In this document: piece by piece, positions 50,196 through 60,300 of the stretch
Numbering within the stretch: position 1 is the first letter of the stretch
How the letters are laid out: the number at the start of each line of letters is the position of its first letter
Assembly (NCBI GenBank): GCA_034412795.1
Contig: DAOUMD010000090.1
Coordinates: 6,723-70,722 of the forward strand
Reading direction: 5' to 3'
Source: JAUVPY01 sp034412795
Lineage (GTDB): Bacteria; Chloroflexota; Anaerolineae; 4572-78; NAK82
DNA: 64,000 nt
Translations under genes and position numbers: made by a program
The notes under the pieces: generated by a model
What the model saw: the letters and a program-made list of their open reading frames with translations, nothing else
What the model was told of the DNA's origin: nothing
Databases searched by the model: none

Positions 50196-50299
50196 ACTCG
50201 CCCATCAGACCGAGGATAGTTCAGGCGGCGCTGGTCTGGCGTCTGGTCGACGACGAGGTCGCCGCACCGGATGCAGCCGGTGAAGGGTTACAAGTCTAA
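50192..50299 (+). CDS. Possible 35-aa coupled small protein after ldh
   Basis: ATG 50192 overlaps the ldh stop as ATGA and the frame runs to TAA 50297-50299 (MNSPIRPRIVQAALVWRLVD then DEVAAPDAAGEGLQV). Basic N-terminus, short hydrophobic run, acidic tail. No family recognised. The coupling is the only support; it could be chance or the remains of a longer gene. Confidence 0.3.
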   Translation: MNSPIRPRIVQAALVWRLVDDEVAAPDAAGEGLQV

Positions 50300-50335
50300 C
50301 AGTCACAGTTGATGAGATGGAAGGAGGAATGTACC

Positions 50336-50644
50336 ATGTTCGTCGTCCACGTGCACGTCCACGTCAAACCCGAATTTGTCGATGCCTTTCGCGAGGCAAC
50401 GCTGGAGAATGCCCGCAACAGCATCCAGGAGCCTGGCGTCGCCCGCTTCGATGTGATCCAGCAACTGGATGACCCGGCCCGCTTCGTGCTGGTTGAAGTC
50501 TACCGGACGCCGGAGGATGCTGCTTTGCACAAAGAGACAGCTCACTATCCGGTCTGGCGCGACACAGTGGCCGAGATGATGGCCGAGCCACGCCACAGCG
50601 TCAAATACGCCAACCTCTTTCCCGACGACCCGGGCTGGGGATAA
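50336..50644 (+). CDS. Antibiotic-biosynthesis-monooxygenase (ABM) fold protein, LsrG-like
   Basis: 102 aa from ATG 50336 (AAGGAGGA 8 bp upstream). Ferredoxin-like ABM pattern: VHVHVHVKPEFVDAFREATL, EPGVARFDVIQQLDDPARFVLVEVY (in part), HKETAHYPVWRDTVAEMM. Relatives include LsrG (isomerising phospho-AI-2) and cofactor-free monooxygenases. The HKETAHYxxW stretch is typical of the LsrG branch. Physiological substrate unknown. The start of the protein has an unusual V-H-V-H-V-H alternation. Confidence 0.85.
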   Translation: MFVVHVHVHVKPEFVDAFREATLENARNSIQEPGVARFDVIQQLDDPARFVLVEVYRTPEDAALHKETAHYPVWRDTVAEMMAEPRHSVKYANLFPDDPGWG

Positions 50645-50672
50645 GTCGACTGTACTGTCCGCGGGAATCATA

Positions 50673-50744
50673 ACTCACGGACATATAAGGAACACAGACT
50701 TTTGAATTTTCCGTTTTGTCTGTGTTCCTTATATGTCCGTGAGT
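50673..50744. terminator. Perfect 27-bp inverted repeat between converging genes
   Basis: 50673-50699 pairs base for base with 50718-50744 across an 18-nt AT-rich loop. It lies 28 bp past the ABM stop and 32 bp before the STAS stop. A bidirectional terminator is likely, although the stem is much longer than needed, so a miniature mobile element is also possible. Confidence 0.75.
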
Positions 50745-50776
50745 CAAAAGCCTCGCTTGCTTGCGGCTTGACCGCT

Positions 50777-51214
50777 TTACACTGTGGCCTCGACTGGGCC
50801 GGCTGGGAATGAAGCGATGGCGACCTTCTCGTCGGTGTAAATCTCGAAGAACCGGTCAAAGCCTGCCATCCTCAGCACTCTTTCTACTTTAGGCTGGGGG
50901 TTGAGCAGCTTAACGTGATGCTGAAGACCCGCCTCCCGCTCGCGGTCGATGGTCCGTAGGGCACCCCATCCTCCCTGTGGGTCTGGCGGCGTCTCACCCC
51001 GCATCAGCAGGGCAATGCTATGAAAGGCTACCAGGCCGGAGCTGCCCATGTAGGGCATTTCGCTCAAGTCGAGGAGGATGTTACGCGTGCCTCCGGCGTA
51101 GGCCTCCCTGGCTTTGTCGATGACGATCTGGTAGTTGGATGCATCTAACTCCCCTTTGATATGCAGAACTGTAACGGATACTTCATCTTGAGTTTGAGTT
51201 GCGGTGACGTACAT
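50777..51214 (-). CDS. STAS-domain anti-sigma-factor antagonist (SpoIIAA/RsbV type)
   Basis: 145 aa from ATG 51214 (AAGGAG 8 bp upstream); the longer frame to 51310 runs through low-complexity repeat. STAS core: VTVLHIKGELDASNYQIVID, ILLDLSEMPYMGSSGLVAFH with the Ser phosphorylated in this family, and KVERVLRMAGFDRFFEIY. An insert (RGETPPDPQGGWGALRTIDR) between helix 2 and strand 4 is unusual. Acts by partner switching with an RsbW-like kinase, here the next gene upstream. Confidence 0.88.
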   Translation of the reverse strand: MYVTATQTQDEVSVTVLHIKGELDASNYQIVIDKAREAYAGGTRNILLDLSEMPYMGSSGLVAFHSIALLMRGETPPDPQGGWGALRTIDREREAGLQHHVKLLNPQPKVERVLRMAGFDRFFEIYTDEKVAIASFPAGPVEATV

Positions 51215-51239
51215 TGTTTTTTCTCCTTGAGGGTAACAA

Positions 51240-51301
51240 TTGCAGACGAAGGACGAAAGACGAAGGACCAATGATGGGGCCAGGTCTTTTCGTCGTTCGT
51301 C
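51240..51301. repeat. Low-complexity palindromic GACGAAG repeat upstream of the STAS gene
   Basis: Tandem GACGAAG/GACGAAA units (51244-51266) are mirrored by TTCGTCGTTCGTCATTCGTC (51285-51304 region), forming an imperfect hairpin of about 17 bp in the mRNA between the two partner-switching genes. Confidence 0.55.
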
Positions 51302-51347
51302 ATTCGTCAAGTTGAGAAAGTGCTACCTTATTTCTGAACCATCCTCT

Positions 51348-51767
51348 TTATGCGATTCCTATTTTTGTCATAATCAACTCATTGCCGCCTTGTGGTGTGG
51401 TGCGATGCCTCACTTCGTCCATAAGTTGGCGGATGATGTGAATCCCCATTCCGCCGAGAGGCCGTGCTTCCAGAGGCTGGTTTACATCCGGCGCTGGTAT
51501 GCTGGTAGGGTCAAACGGCACCGACTGATCACGCACATACATTACTATGGCATTCCCGTTTCGGCGTAACTCGATCTCAATCATGCCAGGCCGGTCCTGA
51601 TAGCCGTGGACGATGACGTTGGTGACCGCTTCGTCCGTAGCCAGGATAATATCCGCGATCACATCCCGGTCGGCGCCAAGGGCCGCTACCGTTTCCTGGA
51701 CAAAGCTGCGGATGCGGCTCAGATTCTTGAGTTCGGCTGCGATGCGAAGAGTGGATTCTGGGTCCAT
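51348..51767 (-). CDS. RsbW/SpoIIAB-like serine kinase (anti-sigma factor type)
   Basis: 139 aa from ATG 51767; ATG 51818 is the alternative and would be almost leaderless from the promoter at 51823-51852. GHKL ATPase: N box TDEAVTNVIVHGYQD, G1 region VRDQSVPFDPTSIP (degenerate), G2 PLGGMGIHIIRQLMDEV. It would phosphorylate the STAS partner and, by family analogy, hold a sigma factor, none of which is in view. No clear ribosome site for either start. Confidence 0.85.
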   Translation of the reverse strand: MDPESTLRIAAELKNLSRIRSFVQETVAALGADRDVIADIILATDEAVTNVIVHGYQDRPGMIEIELRRNGNAIVMYVRDQSVPFDPTSIPAPDVNQPLEARPLGGMGIHIIRQLMDEVRHRTTPQGGNELIMTKIGIA

Positions 51768-51822
51768 AGCACAAAGGTGTATTCTGACTGCTCCGGTATC
51801 GATGCCGCTAGCCTCCATTGCA

Positions 51823-51852
51823 TAGTATACCATCATCGACGTTAATAGTCAA
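51823..51852 (-). promoter_or_regulatory. Promoter of the RsbW-STAS pair
   Basis: On the - strand TTGACT (51852-51847), 18-bp spacer, TATACT (51828-51823). The start of transcription would fall near 51816, giving a leader of about 49 nt for ATG 51767. Confidence 0.6.
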
Positions 51853-51918
51853 CAAATTATATCTGTTTTATACAAAAAGTTAAGTTCTGCTTTTGGCTGA
51901 GAGGGCTTTGGGGATTAT

Positions 51919-51947
51919 TTTGAGGGCAGGTAGCAGTATGATATACT
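51919..51947 (+). promoter_or_regulatory. Promoter of the GT-C-type membrane gene
   Basis: TTTGAG (51919-51924), 17-bp spacer, TATACT (51942-51947) with extended TG (51939-51940). 55 bp before the start at 52002. The -10 lies in a small palindrome GCAGTATGATATACTGC-like. Confidence 0.55.
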
Positions 51948-52001
51948 GCATGCAACCGGTAGACCTCCAGCTCAATCAGTGGGCAGGTCGCCGGTAGGGC
52001 G

Positions 52002-54143
52002 GTGGGTGTGCCTGATTTATTCAATGATCTCCCTGAACTCGCTAATCGCCATTGGAGTGCGCTTGGGCTTGATCTCCATCTCAAGGATCGGCCCTTGCCC
52101 TTGCGATACGTCATCGTGCTGGGTGCTGTTCACCTCTTGGGCTTATTGGCGATTGTTCGCCTCAGCCATCAACCTCTCTGGCTGGTCTTGATCCTCGTGC
52201 TGCTCATCCAGCCGCTGGCGATTTCTTTGCGACTGAAGAAAGCCTATCCGCTCCCTGAGAGCCTGGCACCGTTCTTTTTCGCATATGCCGTACTCATCCT
52301 CCGGTTGCTGATCGCGGTCGTGGCGCGCATCCTGGGGCTCACTTCGGGTTCGCTGGTTGTGCCCCAGCCTTGGGGGGGGGTGCTTAACCTGAATGTCATA
52401 ACCGGCTTGTGTGCGGTATGGGCATTGATGACCCAGGCGGGTCCGACGACCGAGGCATTTGGAAGGCGCACGCAACGGGTTTGCATCCTGGGATTGGCTT
52501 TGGTGGTGCTGACGTTAGTTTGGGCAGCCGTCGTCTATCTGACGGTACGCACCCATGGGGTCACGGGGAGTGATCCGTATGCCTACGTACAGATGGCGGT
52601 GGACATCGCGCGCCACGGCACGGCGTTTCATATGTTTCCCCTCGCCCCTCGCGTGGCTGACTGGGGGCTGCCGGTGTGGCCGCTGGTGCCGCTCGGCTAT
52701 ACCCCGCCTGATCCGGGAACGGGCGTGGCTGCTACGGTTTGGCCGCCGGGTTACTCCGCCTTGCTGGCCGTGGGCTATGAGATGGGAGGCGAAGCCGCTC
52801 TTTACATCCTTACACCATTGCTGGGGTTGGCCGCATTGGTGGCGCTCTGCTGGTTGTGCCTCGAAGTGTTGCACACTTGGAGAAACAGTTGGCGTTTACT
52901 GGCGACGGGCTTCGCCATTTTTGTCCTGGCGACTTCATACGAGCAAGTGGATCGCCTGTCGGTGCCTATGGCCGATATCCCGGCCCAGTTGTTCACTATC
53001 TTGACGATGTACTTTGCGCTGCGTGCCACCCGGGGCCAGACTTCCCAAGTTTCGCAAACTTCGGAAGTCTTCCGGCCTGAAATCCCAGACAGGCCCGTCC
53101 TATTTGCGGCTTTGACGGGCGTGTGTTTAGGGGCAGCTTTTGCGATGCGCTATACCCAGGTTCTGTTGGGCCTCAGCATCTTATTTCTCTGGGCGCTTTT
53201 TTTCTACCAGGGGCGGACTCGTTCGAAGCGGACGATAGTGCTATCCGTGGCATCCTTTGCGGCAACTGCCTGGGTGATGGCGATCCCGGTTTTATGGTAT
53301 CACAAGCTGGCCTTTGGCGGCCCGTTCCGCGTCGGGGGCACGGCCGAGTTGGCATTGTTCGGCTGGGAGCATATCCCGCGTACACTGATAGCCACAGTGA
53401 GGAGCACCCTGATCCCAAAGGAGTTTCTGTACCTGGCCCCCTTTACGATATGGGGCGCGATTCAAGTGTGGCGGCGCGCTCGAATTGCGGCCATCGCCTT
53501 GCTGGCCTGGTTGGTGGTTATCGTCTCCTTCCACCTGCCCTATCCTGCGTTGCGCCTGCGCGACTTGCTTTCCGTGCTCCCGGTGCTCGCCATATGGACC
53601 GGCGTAGGTGTGGCTGATGTCTTATCACGAGTTTCACGAGTTCAGCATATCGGCCGCCCAGCCTGGCGAAAAGGGGTGCAGATCCTCGTTCTGGGTCTGA
53701 TAATCGCTGCTCTTTGGGGGCGTTCTCAGGTAGTATTGTGGTTGCCTGTCCACGCCAAGGATTTCAACACCTTCGGCTACCTGCGGGCCGAGCAGCGCGC
53801 TGCGTTTGACACTCTGGCTGAACTCACGTCTAAAGAAGGCGGGATCGTGGCTGCTTCGTTAAATGGCGGCGCCGTCACCTTGTACGCAAACCGCGACATC
53901 GCCCGCCCTGCCTATTGGTCAGAGGATGAATGGCTGGATTTTGTCGCTCGGGTGCTGGGCACTGGGCGCGAGGTCTATCTGTTGGTGGACGGCGTGGAGA
54001 TGCAAGAACCGCTTGAAGCCGTTCGATCCCATTACCAACTCCGCCAGGTCTCGTCCTTGCCTATGTCCTATTTTTATCCGGGCGGTAATTCAGAGAATAG
54101 GGATGTGCTGTTGTATGAGGTAGTGGAGGCAACAACGAATTGA
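52002..54143 (+). CDS. Multi-pass membrane glycosyltransferase-like protein (GT-C fold)
   Basis: 713 aa, GTG start at 52002 (or GTG 52008) after GGTAGGGCGG. About 12-13 membrane segments. After helix 5 an outer loop begins with GVTGSDPYAYVQMAVDIARHG, an Asp-rich first loop like the D-x-Y/DP motif of GT39/PMT-type and ArnT-type enzymes, and WPPGYSALLA follows, as in that clan. The last 170 residues form a soluble outer domain (YLRAEQRAAFDTLAELTSKE). Such enzymes move sugars from polyprenyl phosphate carriers to proteins or lipids outside the membrane. Donor and acceptor are unknown. It stands alone, with its own promoter. Confidence 0.75.
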   Translation: MGVPDLFNDLPELANRHWSALGLDLHLKDRPLPLRYVIVLGAVHLLGLLAIVRLSHQPLWLVLILVLLIQPLAISLRLKKAYPLPESLAPFFFAYAVLILRLLIAVVARILGLTSGSLVVPQPWGGVLNLNVITGLCAVWALMTQAGPTTEAFGRRTQRVCILGLALVVLTLVWAAVVYLTVRTHGVTGSDPYAYVQMAVDIARHGTAFHMFPLAPRVADWGLPVWPLVPLGYTPPDPGTGVAATVWPPGYSALLAVGYEMGGEAALYILTPLLGLAALVALCWLCLEVLHTWRNSWRLLATGFAIFVLATSYEQVDRLSVPMADIPAQLFTILTMYFALRATRGQTSQVSQTSEVFRPEIPDRPVLFAALTGVCLGAAFAMRYTQVLLGLSILFLWALFFYQGRTRSKRTIVLSVASFAATAWVMAIPVLWYHKLAFGGPFRVGGTAELALFGWEHIPRTLIATVRSTLIPKEFLYLAPFTIWGAIQVWRRARIAAIALLAWLVVIVSFHLPYPALRLRDLLSVLPVLAIWTGVGVADVLSRVSRVQHIGRPAWRKGVQILVLGLIIAALWGRSQVVLWLPVHAKDFNTFGYLRAEQRAAFDTLAELTSKEGGIVAASLNGGAVTLYANRDIARPAYWSEDEWLDFVARVLGTGREVYLLVDGVEMQEPLEAVRSHYQLRQVSSLPMSYFYPGGNSENRDVLLYEVVEATTN

Positions 54144-54171
54144 GACAAAAACGAATTGCCCAATCATTGGC

Positions 54172-54273
54172 ATGGTTCATTTTGCCAAGAGAACTGGTTG
54201 ACAATTTGGCCTGCTTTGCCAGGCACATCGCTTGATTTGATCGCTAAGAAGTGTCAACCAAATAGTGAACCAT
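54172..54273. repeat. Nested imperfect palindrome between converging genes
   Basis: ATGGTTCA (54172-54179) with TGAACCAT (54266-54273), and GGTTGACA (54196-54203) with TGTCAACC (54252-54259). The inner arm resembles GTTGACA/TGTCAAC of the pstS-pstC palindrome at 30545-30640. May be a related miniature element or a weak terminator. Confidence 0.5.
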
Positions 54274-54289
54274 CCCCATTCGTTACATT

Positions 54290-55771
54290 TTAAACGCGTT
54301 GTTCACCCAAATTCGTTGTTGTGTCGGTTGGCAGGTGTAAGGTGAACGTACTGCCCTGGCCCGGCACCCCGTCGCTGGCCGTGCTGATTCGCCCGCCGTG
54401 GGCCTCGACGATGGCGCGCACGATGGACAGGCCCAGGCCACTGCCGCCGGTGCCTCGACTGCGGGCCGGGTCGGCGCGATAGAAACGATCGAACACGTAC
54501 GGTTGTTGTTCGAGGGGAATGCCTTCGCCGGTATCACTCACTTCCAGCCATACTTCACGCGCCTCCTTCGCTTCATATCCAGCGCGTAGGGAGATCTGTC
54601 CACCTGGCGGGGTATGGCGCAGCGCGTTGCTCAGCAAGTTGTGCAATACCTGGCTCAGCCGGTCGGCGTCAGCGGAGATAGCTGGGAGGCTGGGGGAGAT
54701 TTCAACTGAGAGGGTTATGTCCTTTTCGGCGGCGACCGGCTCCACGGCGGCAGAGACGCGACTGATCAGGTCGCTCAGGTCGACTGGATGGCGCTCGATG
54801 GTCAATTGACCGGCTTCAGCCAGGGCCAACTCCCGCAGATCGGCCACCAGTCGCGAAAGGAGTATCGTCTCGTCGTGGATAGGGGCCAGTTGCTCCGGCG
54901 TGAGGGGGAAGACGCCGTCGAGGAGGGCTTCGACCTGCCCTTGGATGACGGTCAGTGGTGTGCGCAACTCGTGGGCAATGTCGGCCATCATGTGACGGCG
55001 TAGGTCCTCATCGTGCTCCAGTGCTTGGGCCATCTGGTTGAAGGCGCGGCTTACGTCTCCCACTTCGTCGCGCGAGGTGACCGTTACTCGCTGCGCCAGG
55101 TCGCCATCTGCGATGGCGTCGGCCGCCGACTGGAGTCTACGCAGCGGAGCGATGATCTGTCGCACCAAAATCGCAGCCAGCACTATGGCCACCAGCCCGG
55201 CGACGACAACTGCCAGCAGTATCCCTCGATTGAGAGCGGTCAGGAATTCACCGGTCAGCGCTGCCGTCGGCCCTGACTCGGGGGCGACCACCAATAAGGT
55301 CCCGACATGATCGTCGTTGCTGGTTATAGGTGCCCCCAGCTCCAGGCTGTCTGTGGGGAGTATCTGGCCCACCAACTCGCCCCCAGAATCGAGTATGATG
55401 CGGCCGTCGGCGTCGGCCAGCAGAATATGATCCTCTTCCAGACCCATCCCCCCCATCATCCCCTGTCCACCCGGCTCGCCTTGGCCCCGCATCGCCCCCC
55501 TCCCACGCTCCTGGCCCATCATGCCAGGTGTCGCAGTGGTTGAAGGCAGAACCGCCAATAGCGTCTCGACGCCCGCCCAATTGCCGGTCTGATCGTAGTA
55601 GTCGGCGAAGAGGGGCGCCCAACTCTCGGCGCGCAATTGCCTGCTTCGACTGACGTAGAGTGTGAACTGTTTGGACAGCGTACGGGCGGCCACGACGTAG
55701 GTAATGGCCGCCCCGACCAGGATAATCAGGGCAAAGGCGCCGATGAGCTTGACGCCAAGGTTACTACGCAT
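54290..55771 (-). CDS. BaeS-like sensor histidine kinase
   Basis: 493 aa from ATG 55771; ATG 55789 would overlap the regulator's last codons and is also possible. Membrane segment (about 7-28), outer domain (about 30-165) with a Gly/Met/Arg-rich stretch (GRGAMRGQGEPGGQGMMGG-type, about 85-110) that could bind metal, membrane segment about 175-195, HAMP, HisKA (MADIAHELRTPLTVIQG, His about 275), HATPase (LLSNALRHTPP, SDTGEGIP, GGSGLGLSIVRAIVE). The Met/Gly/His-poor insert suggests a metal or redox sensor; inferred only. Confidence 0.9.
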   Translation of the reverse strand: MRSNLGVKLIGAFALIILVGAAITYVVAARTLSKQFTLYVSRSRQLRAESWAPLFADYYDQTGNWAGVETLLAVLPSTTATPGMMGQERGRGAMRGQGEPGGQGMMGGMGLEEDHILLADADGRIILDSGGELVGQILPTDSLELGAPITSNDDHVGTLLVVAPESGPTAALTGEFLTALNRGILLAVVVAGLVAIVLAAILVRQIIAPLRRLQSAADAIADGDLAQRVTVTSRDEVGDVSRAFNQMAQALEHDEDLRRHMMADIAHELRTPLTVIQGQVEALLDGVFPLTPEQLAPIHDETILLSRLVADLRELALAEAGQLTIERHPVDLSDLISRVSAAVEPVAAEKDITLSVEISPSLPAISADADRLSQVLHNLLSNALRHTPPGGQISLRAGYEAKEAREVWLEVSDTGEGIPLEQQPYVFDRFYRADPARSRGTGGSGLGLSIVRAIVEAHGGRISTASDGVPGQGSTFTLHLPTDTTTNLGEQRV

Positions 55772-55781
55772 CGGGCCGATG

Positions 55782-56474
<693 letters not shown>

Positions 56475-56629
56475 TCAGTAGTGATCCGGAAATCAGGGGA
56501 TCAGGAAATCTGTGAATCTGGGATCAGGGCATTTTGGTATAGAGTAAACGATGTGCAGAGCTTTGTCAACCAAAGGGCGATGTCATAAGGGTGTAATCAA
56601 AATGAGTTTATTGTGTCTTTGTACTATGA

Positions 56630-57226
56630 CTAAATCCGGCATTCATCTGATTGACTTGCGTGCTGCCAATTGCAGACGGCGGCCTGGGCGTAGCGGCGGG
56701 CAATGCACGTCAACCAGTTCCAGTGTAGGGCCAGGTGGACGGCAAACACAGCAATCATGGCCAGGCCGGCGTACAGGTGCACGTCGTTCCAAGCCTGGCG
56801 TATGAGGCCCAGCAAGCTGGCGTTGTAAAACGGATTGCGCCCGCCCTGATAGCCACCGCTGGGCAGCAGCAGCCAAACCACCAAACCGGACAGGCTGGCC
56901 AGGAAGAAAGTCACAAAAAGTACGCTGTCTAGCGAGAAGTTGATGCGGGCCTGCCGTGCCAGTTTTTTGAAGAAGCGGTTTGCGACACACGAAATCCACT
57001 TCCAGTGCAGGACGATGTGAGTCCCCGCGCCGATCAGCATGGCCAGGCCGGCCCAGTCGTGGATGTCGATCCAGGTGTGGCGAGTCAATCCCAGGAAGAT
57101 GAAGGATTGACTGCCACGCCCGTGGGGCAGCACCAGCCACAATAGCAGACCGCTGATGGCCGTAATCAGAAAGGCGATTAGGATTGTAATGTCAAACCAG
57201 AAGTTGAATCGAGTTTTGCCAGACAT
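56630..57226 (-). CDS. Internally duplicated DUF4405-type membrane haem protein
   Basis: 198 aa, four membrane segments in two like halves (about 1-90 and 95-185). Each half has ...W.D.H...GLAM....H..LHW.W (HTWIDIHDWAGLAMLIGAGTHIVLHW, shown in part: DIHDWAGLAMLIGAGTHIVL; and DVHLYAGLAMIAVFAVHLAL), giving four conserved His, enough for two haems or one inter-half haem as in cytochrome b561/b-type proteins. Likely a small membrane electron carrier. The half-unit is the same type as the N-terminus of the nitroreductase fusion at 13055-14146. Same strand and 155 bp upstream of the regulator. Confidence 0.8.
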   Translation of the reverse strand: MSGKTRFNFWFDITILIAFLITAISGLLLWLVLPHGRGSQSFIFLGLTRHTWIDIHDWAGLAMLIGAGTHIVLHWKWISCVANRFFKKLARQARINFSLDSVLFVTFFLASLSGLVVWLLLPSGGYQGGRNPFYNASLLGLIRQAWNDVHLYAGLAMIAVFAVHLALHWNWLTCIARRYAQAAVCNWQHASQSDECRI

Positions 57227-57347
57227 TGAGGCTATCTCCTAATTGAATATAGAGATGTTTGTTTTTTCGCCTTTAGTGTAATGCTCAATTTTGAAGAGAT
57301 TGTGAAGGAATTACATGGATATCTTGAAAGTGAGAAGGGCAGGAGGG

Positions 57348-60300
57348 TTACTTTATTGTGGCCATAGCATACGCCACCGCCTGTTCCAGTGTCATGGCTT
57401 GACCTTCCGCCCACGCGGCTGAAAACGCTTCGTCGCTCAACTTGGCGCGCAGGGCAGTCAGGTTGCGCTCAAATTCGGCCTGGCTGGTAGCTGGGATGCG
57501 TTCCTGATGGTCTCGATCGGTAGTCTCCAAATGAATGTTGAGGGATTGTAGAGCCACGTGCGTAGCTCCACACAGCCGGACGGCGCGTTCCGGCCTTCCC
57601 TCTGCCCCGGCCAGCTCTGCCAATCCGGCCAAACACCTGGCCATTTCTTGCTTGGCGTCCAATTCTTGATATAGGACAAGACTGTCCGTAAATAGCGTCC
57701 TCGCCTGTTGCACGTGCCCTTGACGCAGTGCTACATAGCCCAGGAAATAGAGTGGCCAGGCCACGTCAAGTTTGCTGCCCAGTTCTTGCCATATAGGCTG
57801 GCTTTCCTCAACGCGCGACTTAGCCTCCCCATAATCGCCTTGCGTGTAGGCGACGCCTCCCAGCAGATCAAGCATGATGGCAATGCCCGGTTTATCCTCC
57901 ACCTGGCGCATCAGGCGCAGGCTCTCCTCGAGGAACGACTGGGCGGTGGCATAGTCACCCTCGTGAAAGGCGATCAAGCCTAAGGTGTCGGTCGAACCGG
58001 CAATATTACTGATGTTGCCAACTTCCCATCCCAGTTCTATGGCCTCCTGGGCGCTGGCACGCGCGCTAACGAAGTCGCGCTGCCGGTAGGTCACGTGTCC
58101 GTGCCAGAAGAGAGCTCTTACCAGGCCCGGTCTGTCATCTAGCTGGCGGAAGAGGGTGATGCTCTCTTCCAGTAGACCCCGCGCTCTGGCGGCGTCGCCC
58201 TGTGCATTAACAATCGCGCCCACCCCGCACAAGGCGTGAGCCAGGCCGAGCGGATCGCCCAACGCTCGCCACTTCGTTACGCTTTTTTCAGACCAAGCGA
58301 TTGCGTGTTCGAGGTCGCCCATGAAGAATGCCAAATAGCCCGCTCGATCCAGGGCTTTTGCCCGGAGACTATCCAAATTCGTTCCCTCGCTCTTCGACTT
58401 GGCCAGAGCTTTCGCCAGCCAATCCTGGCCTTCACCGTGATGGCCGCGAAAATGCCAAAAACGTCCCAGTGCCCCAGCCAAACGTAAACCTACATCAATG
58501 GCGTGATCGATTGACCATGCCATCGCAACCCGCAGGTTATCGTGTTCCATCTCCAGGCGATTCAACCAGACCACCTGCTCGGTACTGTAAACATTCAGCT
58601 CGGCCTCTTCGGCCAACGCCAGGTAAAAGTGTGCATGACGCTGGCGTACCGCATATCCCTCGCCTTTTCCGCGGGTGGCCAACCGCTCCAGTGCATACTC
58701 TCGAATTGTATCCAACATGCCGAAGCGCGGCTCACCTCTTACTTCGGATTGTTTGAGCAGGTTATAATCTAGCAACGACTCCACGACTTTCAGCACACCT
58801 ATTTCACCAGAGACGTCCCCTACTGCCTGGGCTGCCTCCAGGCTGCATCCGCCCGAAAAGACGGACAGCCTCTCCAACAAGGTTTGCTCTTCCGCTTCCA
58901 ACAGGTCGTAGCTCCAGTTGATTGTGTCACGTAAGGTTCGCTGCCTGGCGGGCCAATCTCTGGCCCCGCCTGTGAGAAATCCCAGACGATTACTCAATTC
59001 CGAGAGTATCTTTCCCAGGGGCAGCACTCTGACGTGCACTGCTGCCAGCTCAATCGCCAGCGGCAGCCCATCCACTCTGGCGCAAATCTCGGCCACTGCC
59101 GGTGCATTTTCGGCGGTAACTGCGAAATCTGCCCTGACCGCTCTGGCCCTTTCGCTGAACAATTGCACGGCTTCATACTCAACCAGTCGCTCGATGGGGG
59201 GCAGGTTATCCAGTTCGGGCAAGCTGAGCGGCGGTACTGGATAGTCCCACTCGCCGTGCAGCCGTAACAAGGCCCGGCTGGTGACCATCGCTTTCAGCTT
59301 GGGGGCGGCGGTCAGCAGATCCGTTATCAGCGGTGCGGCTGCTAGCAAATGCTCAAAGTTATCCAGCAACAACAGCAATTTTTTGTCCTTCAAGTATGCT
59401 CTCAGGCGTTCCCGTGTGGATCTGTCTCCTGAGTCGCGTACGCCCAACGTTTCGGCGATGACCTCTCCAACTAGCATTGGGTCACGGATTGGGGCAAGAG
59501 CGACGAAGAACACGCCATCCGGGAAGTCGTCAAGGATTTCGGCAGCCACTTGCAAACCCAAGCGTGTTTTCCCGGCACCGCCCGGGCCGGTGAGGGTGAG
59601 CAACCGCACTTCCGAGCGAGATAATCTGGCCCGCACTGCTGCCAATTCGGCTACCCGCCCAATGAAGGCCGTAGTCTGGGCGGGCAGGTTATTGGGGGGA
59701 ATGTCAGGAGGGGTAGCGAGTGGGAAGTCGCCGGGCCGTCCCTCCCCCATTTGTGGCCCCCCTATGGAGGTCGCTGGCGTGGACAGGACCTGCCTGGTTT
59801 TGATGGCTTGGTAAAGCTCGGTCGTCTCACCCGAAGGGAGTAGCCCCAACTCCTGTTCCAGGAGCCGCACGCACTCTTGATATTGACGCAGCGCGGCAGC
59901 CCGTTGGCCGGCCGAAGCGTAAAGCTGCATCAAGATTTGATGTGCCGGCTCGTGCAAAGTATCCAAGGTTAACCAGCGCCGGGCGTAACGGATGGCCAAC
60001 TCGCGCCCCGCGTCCCCCTGAGCGCTGTGACCGTGCACCAGTCGCCCCAGGGCAGAGGCCAATGTCTGGCGCAGGCTCTCGGTCTGAAAGAACTGCCATT
60101 CGTCAAATTCTGGGTTGTCGCTCAGGGTAAACCCGGCCAGGAAATCATCACGATAAAGCGAAACGGCTTCGGTTAGGGGGGGCAGACAGTCGGAGCAAAC
60201 ATCGTGGGGCGGATGGTTGTGCGTTCGGCATTTTGCTAGCAGTTGCTGGAACTGTTCCACGTCAAGCCAGAAACTCGGACCACGTCTTATACCGGCCGTC

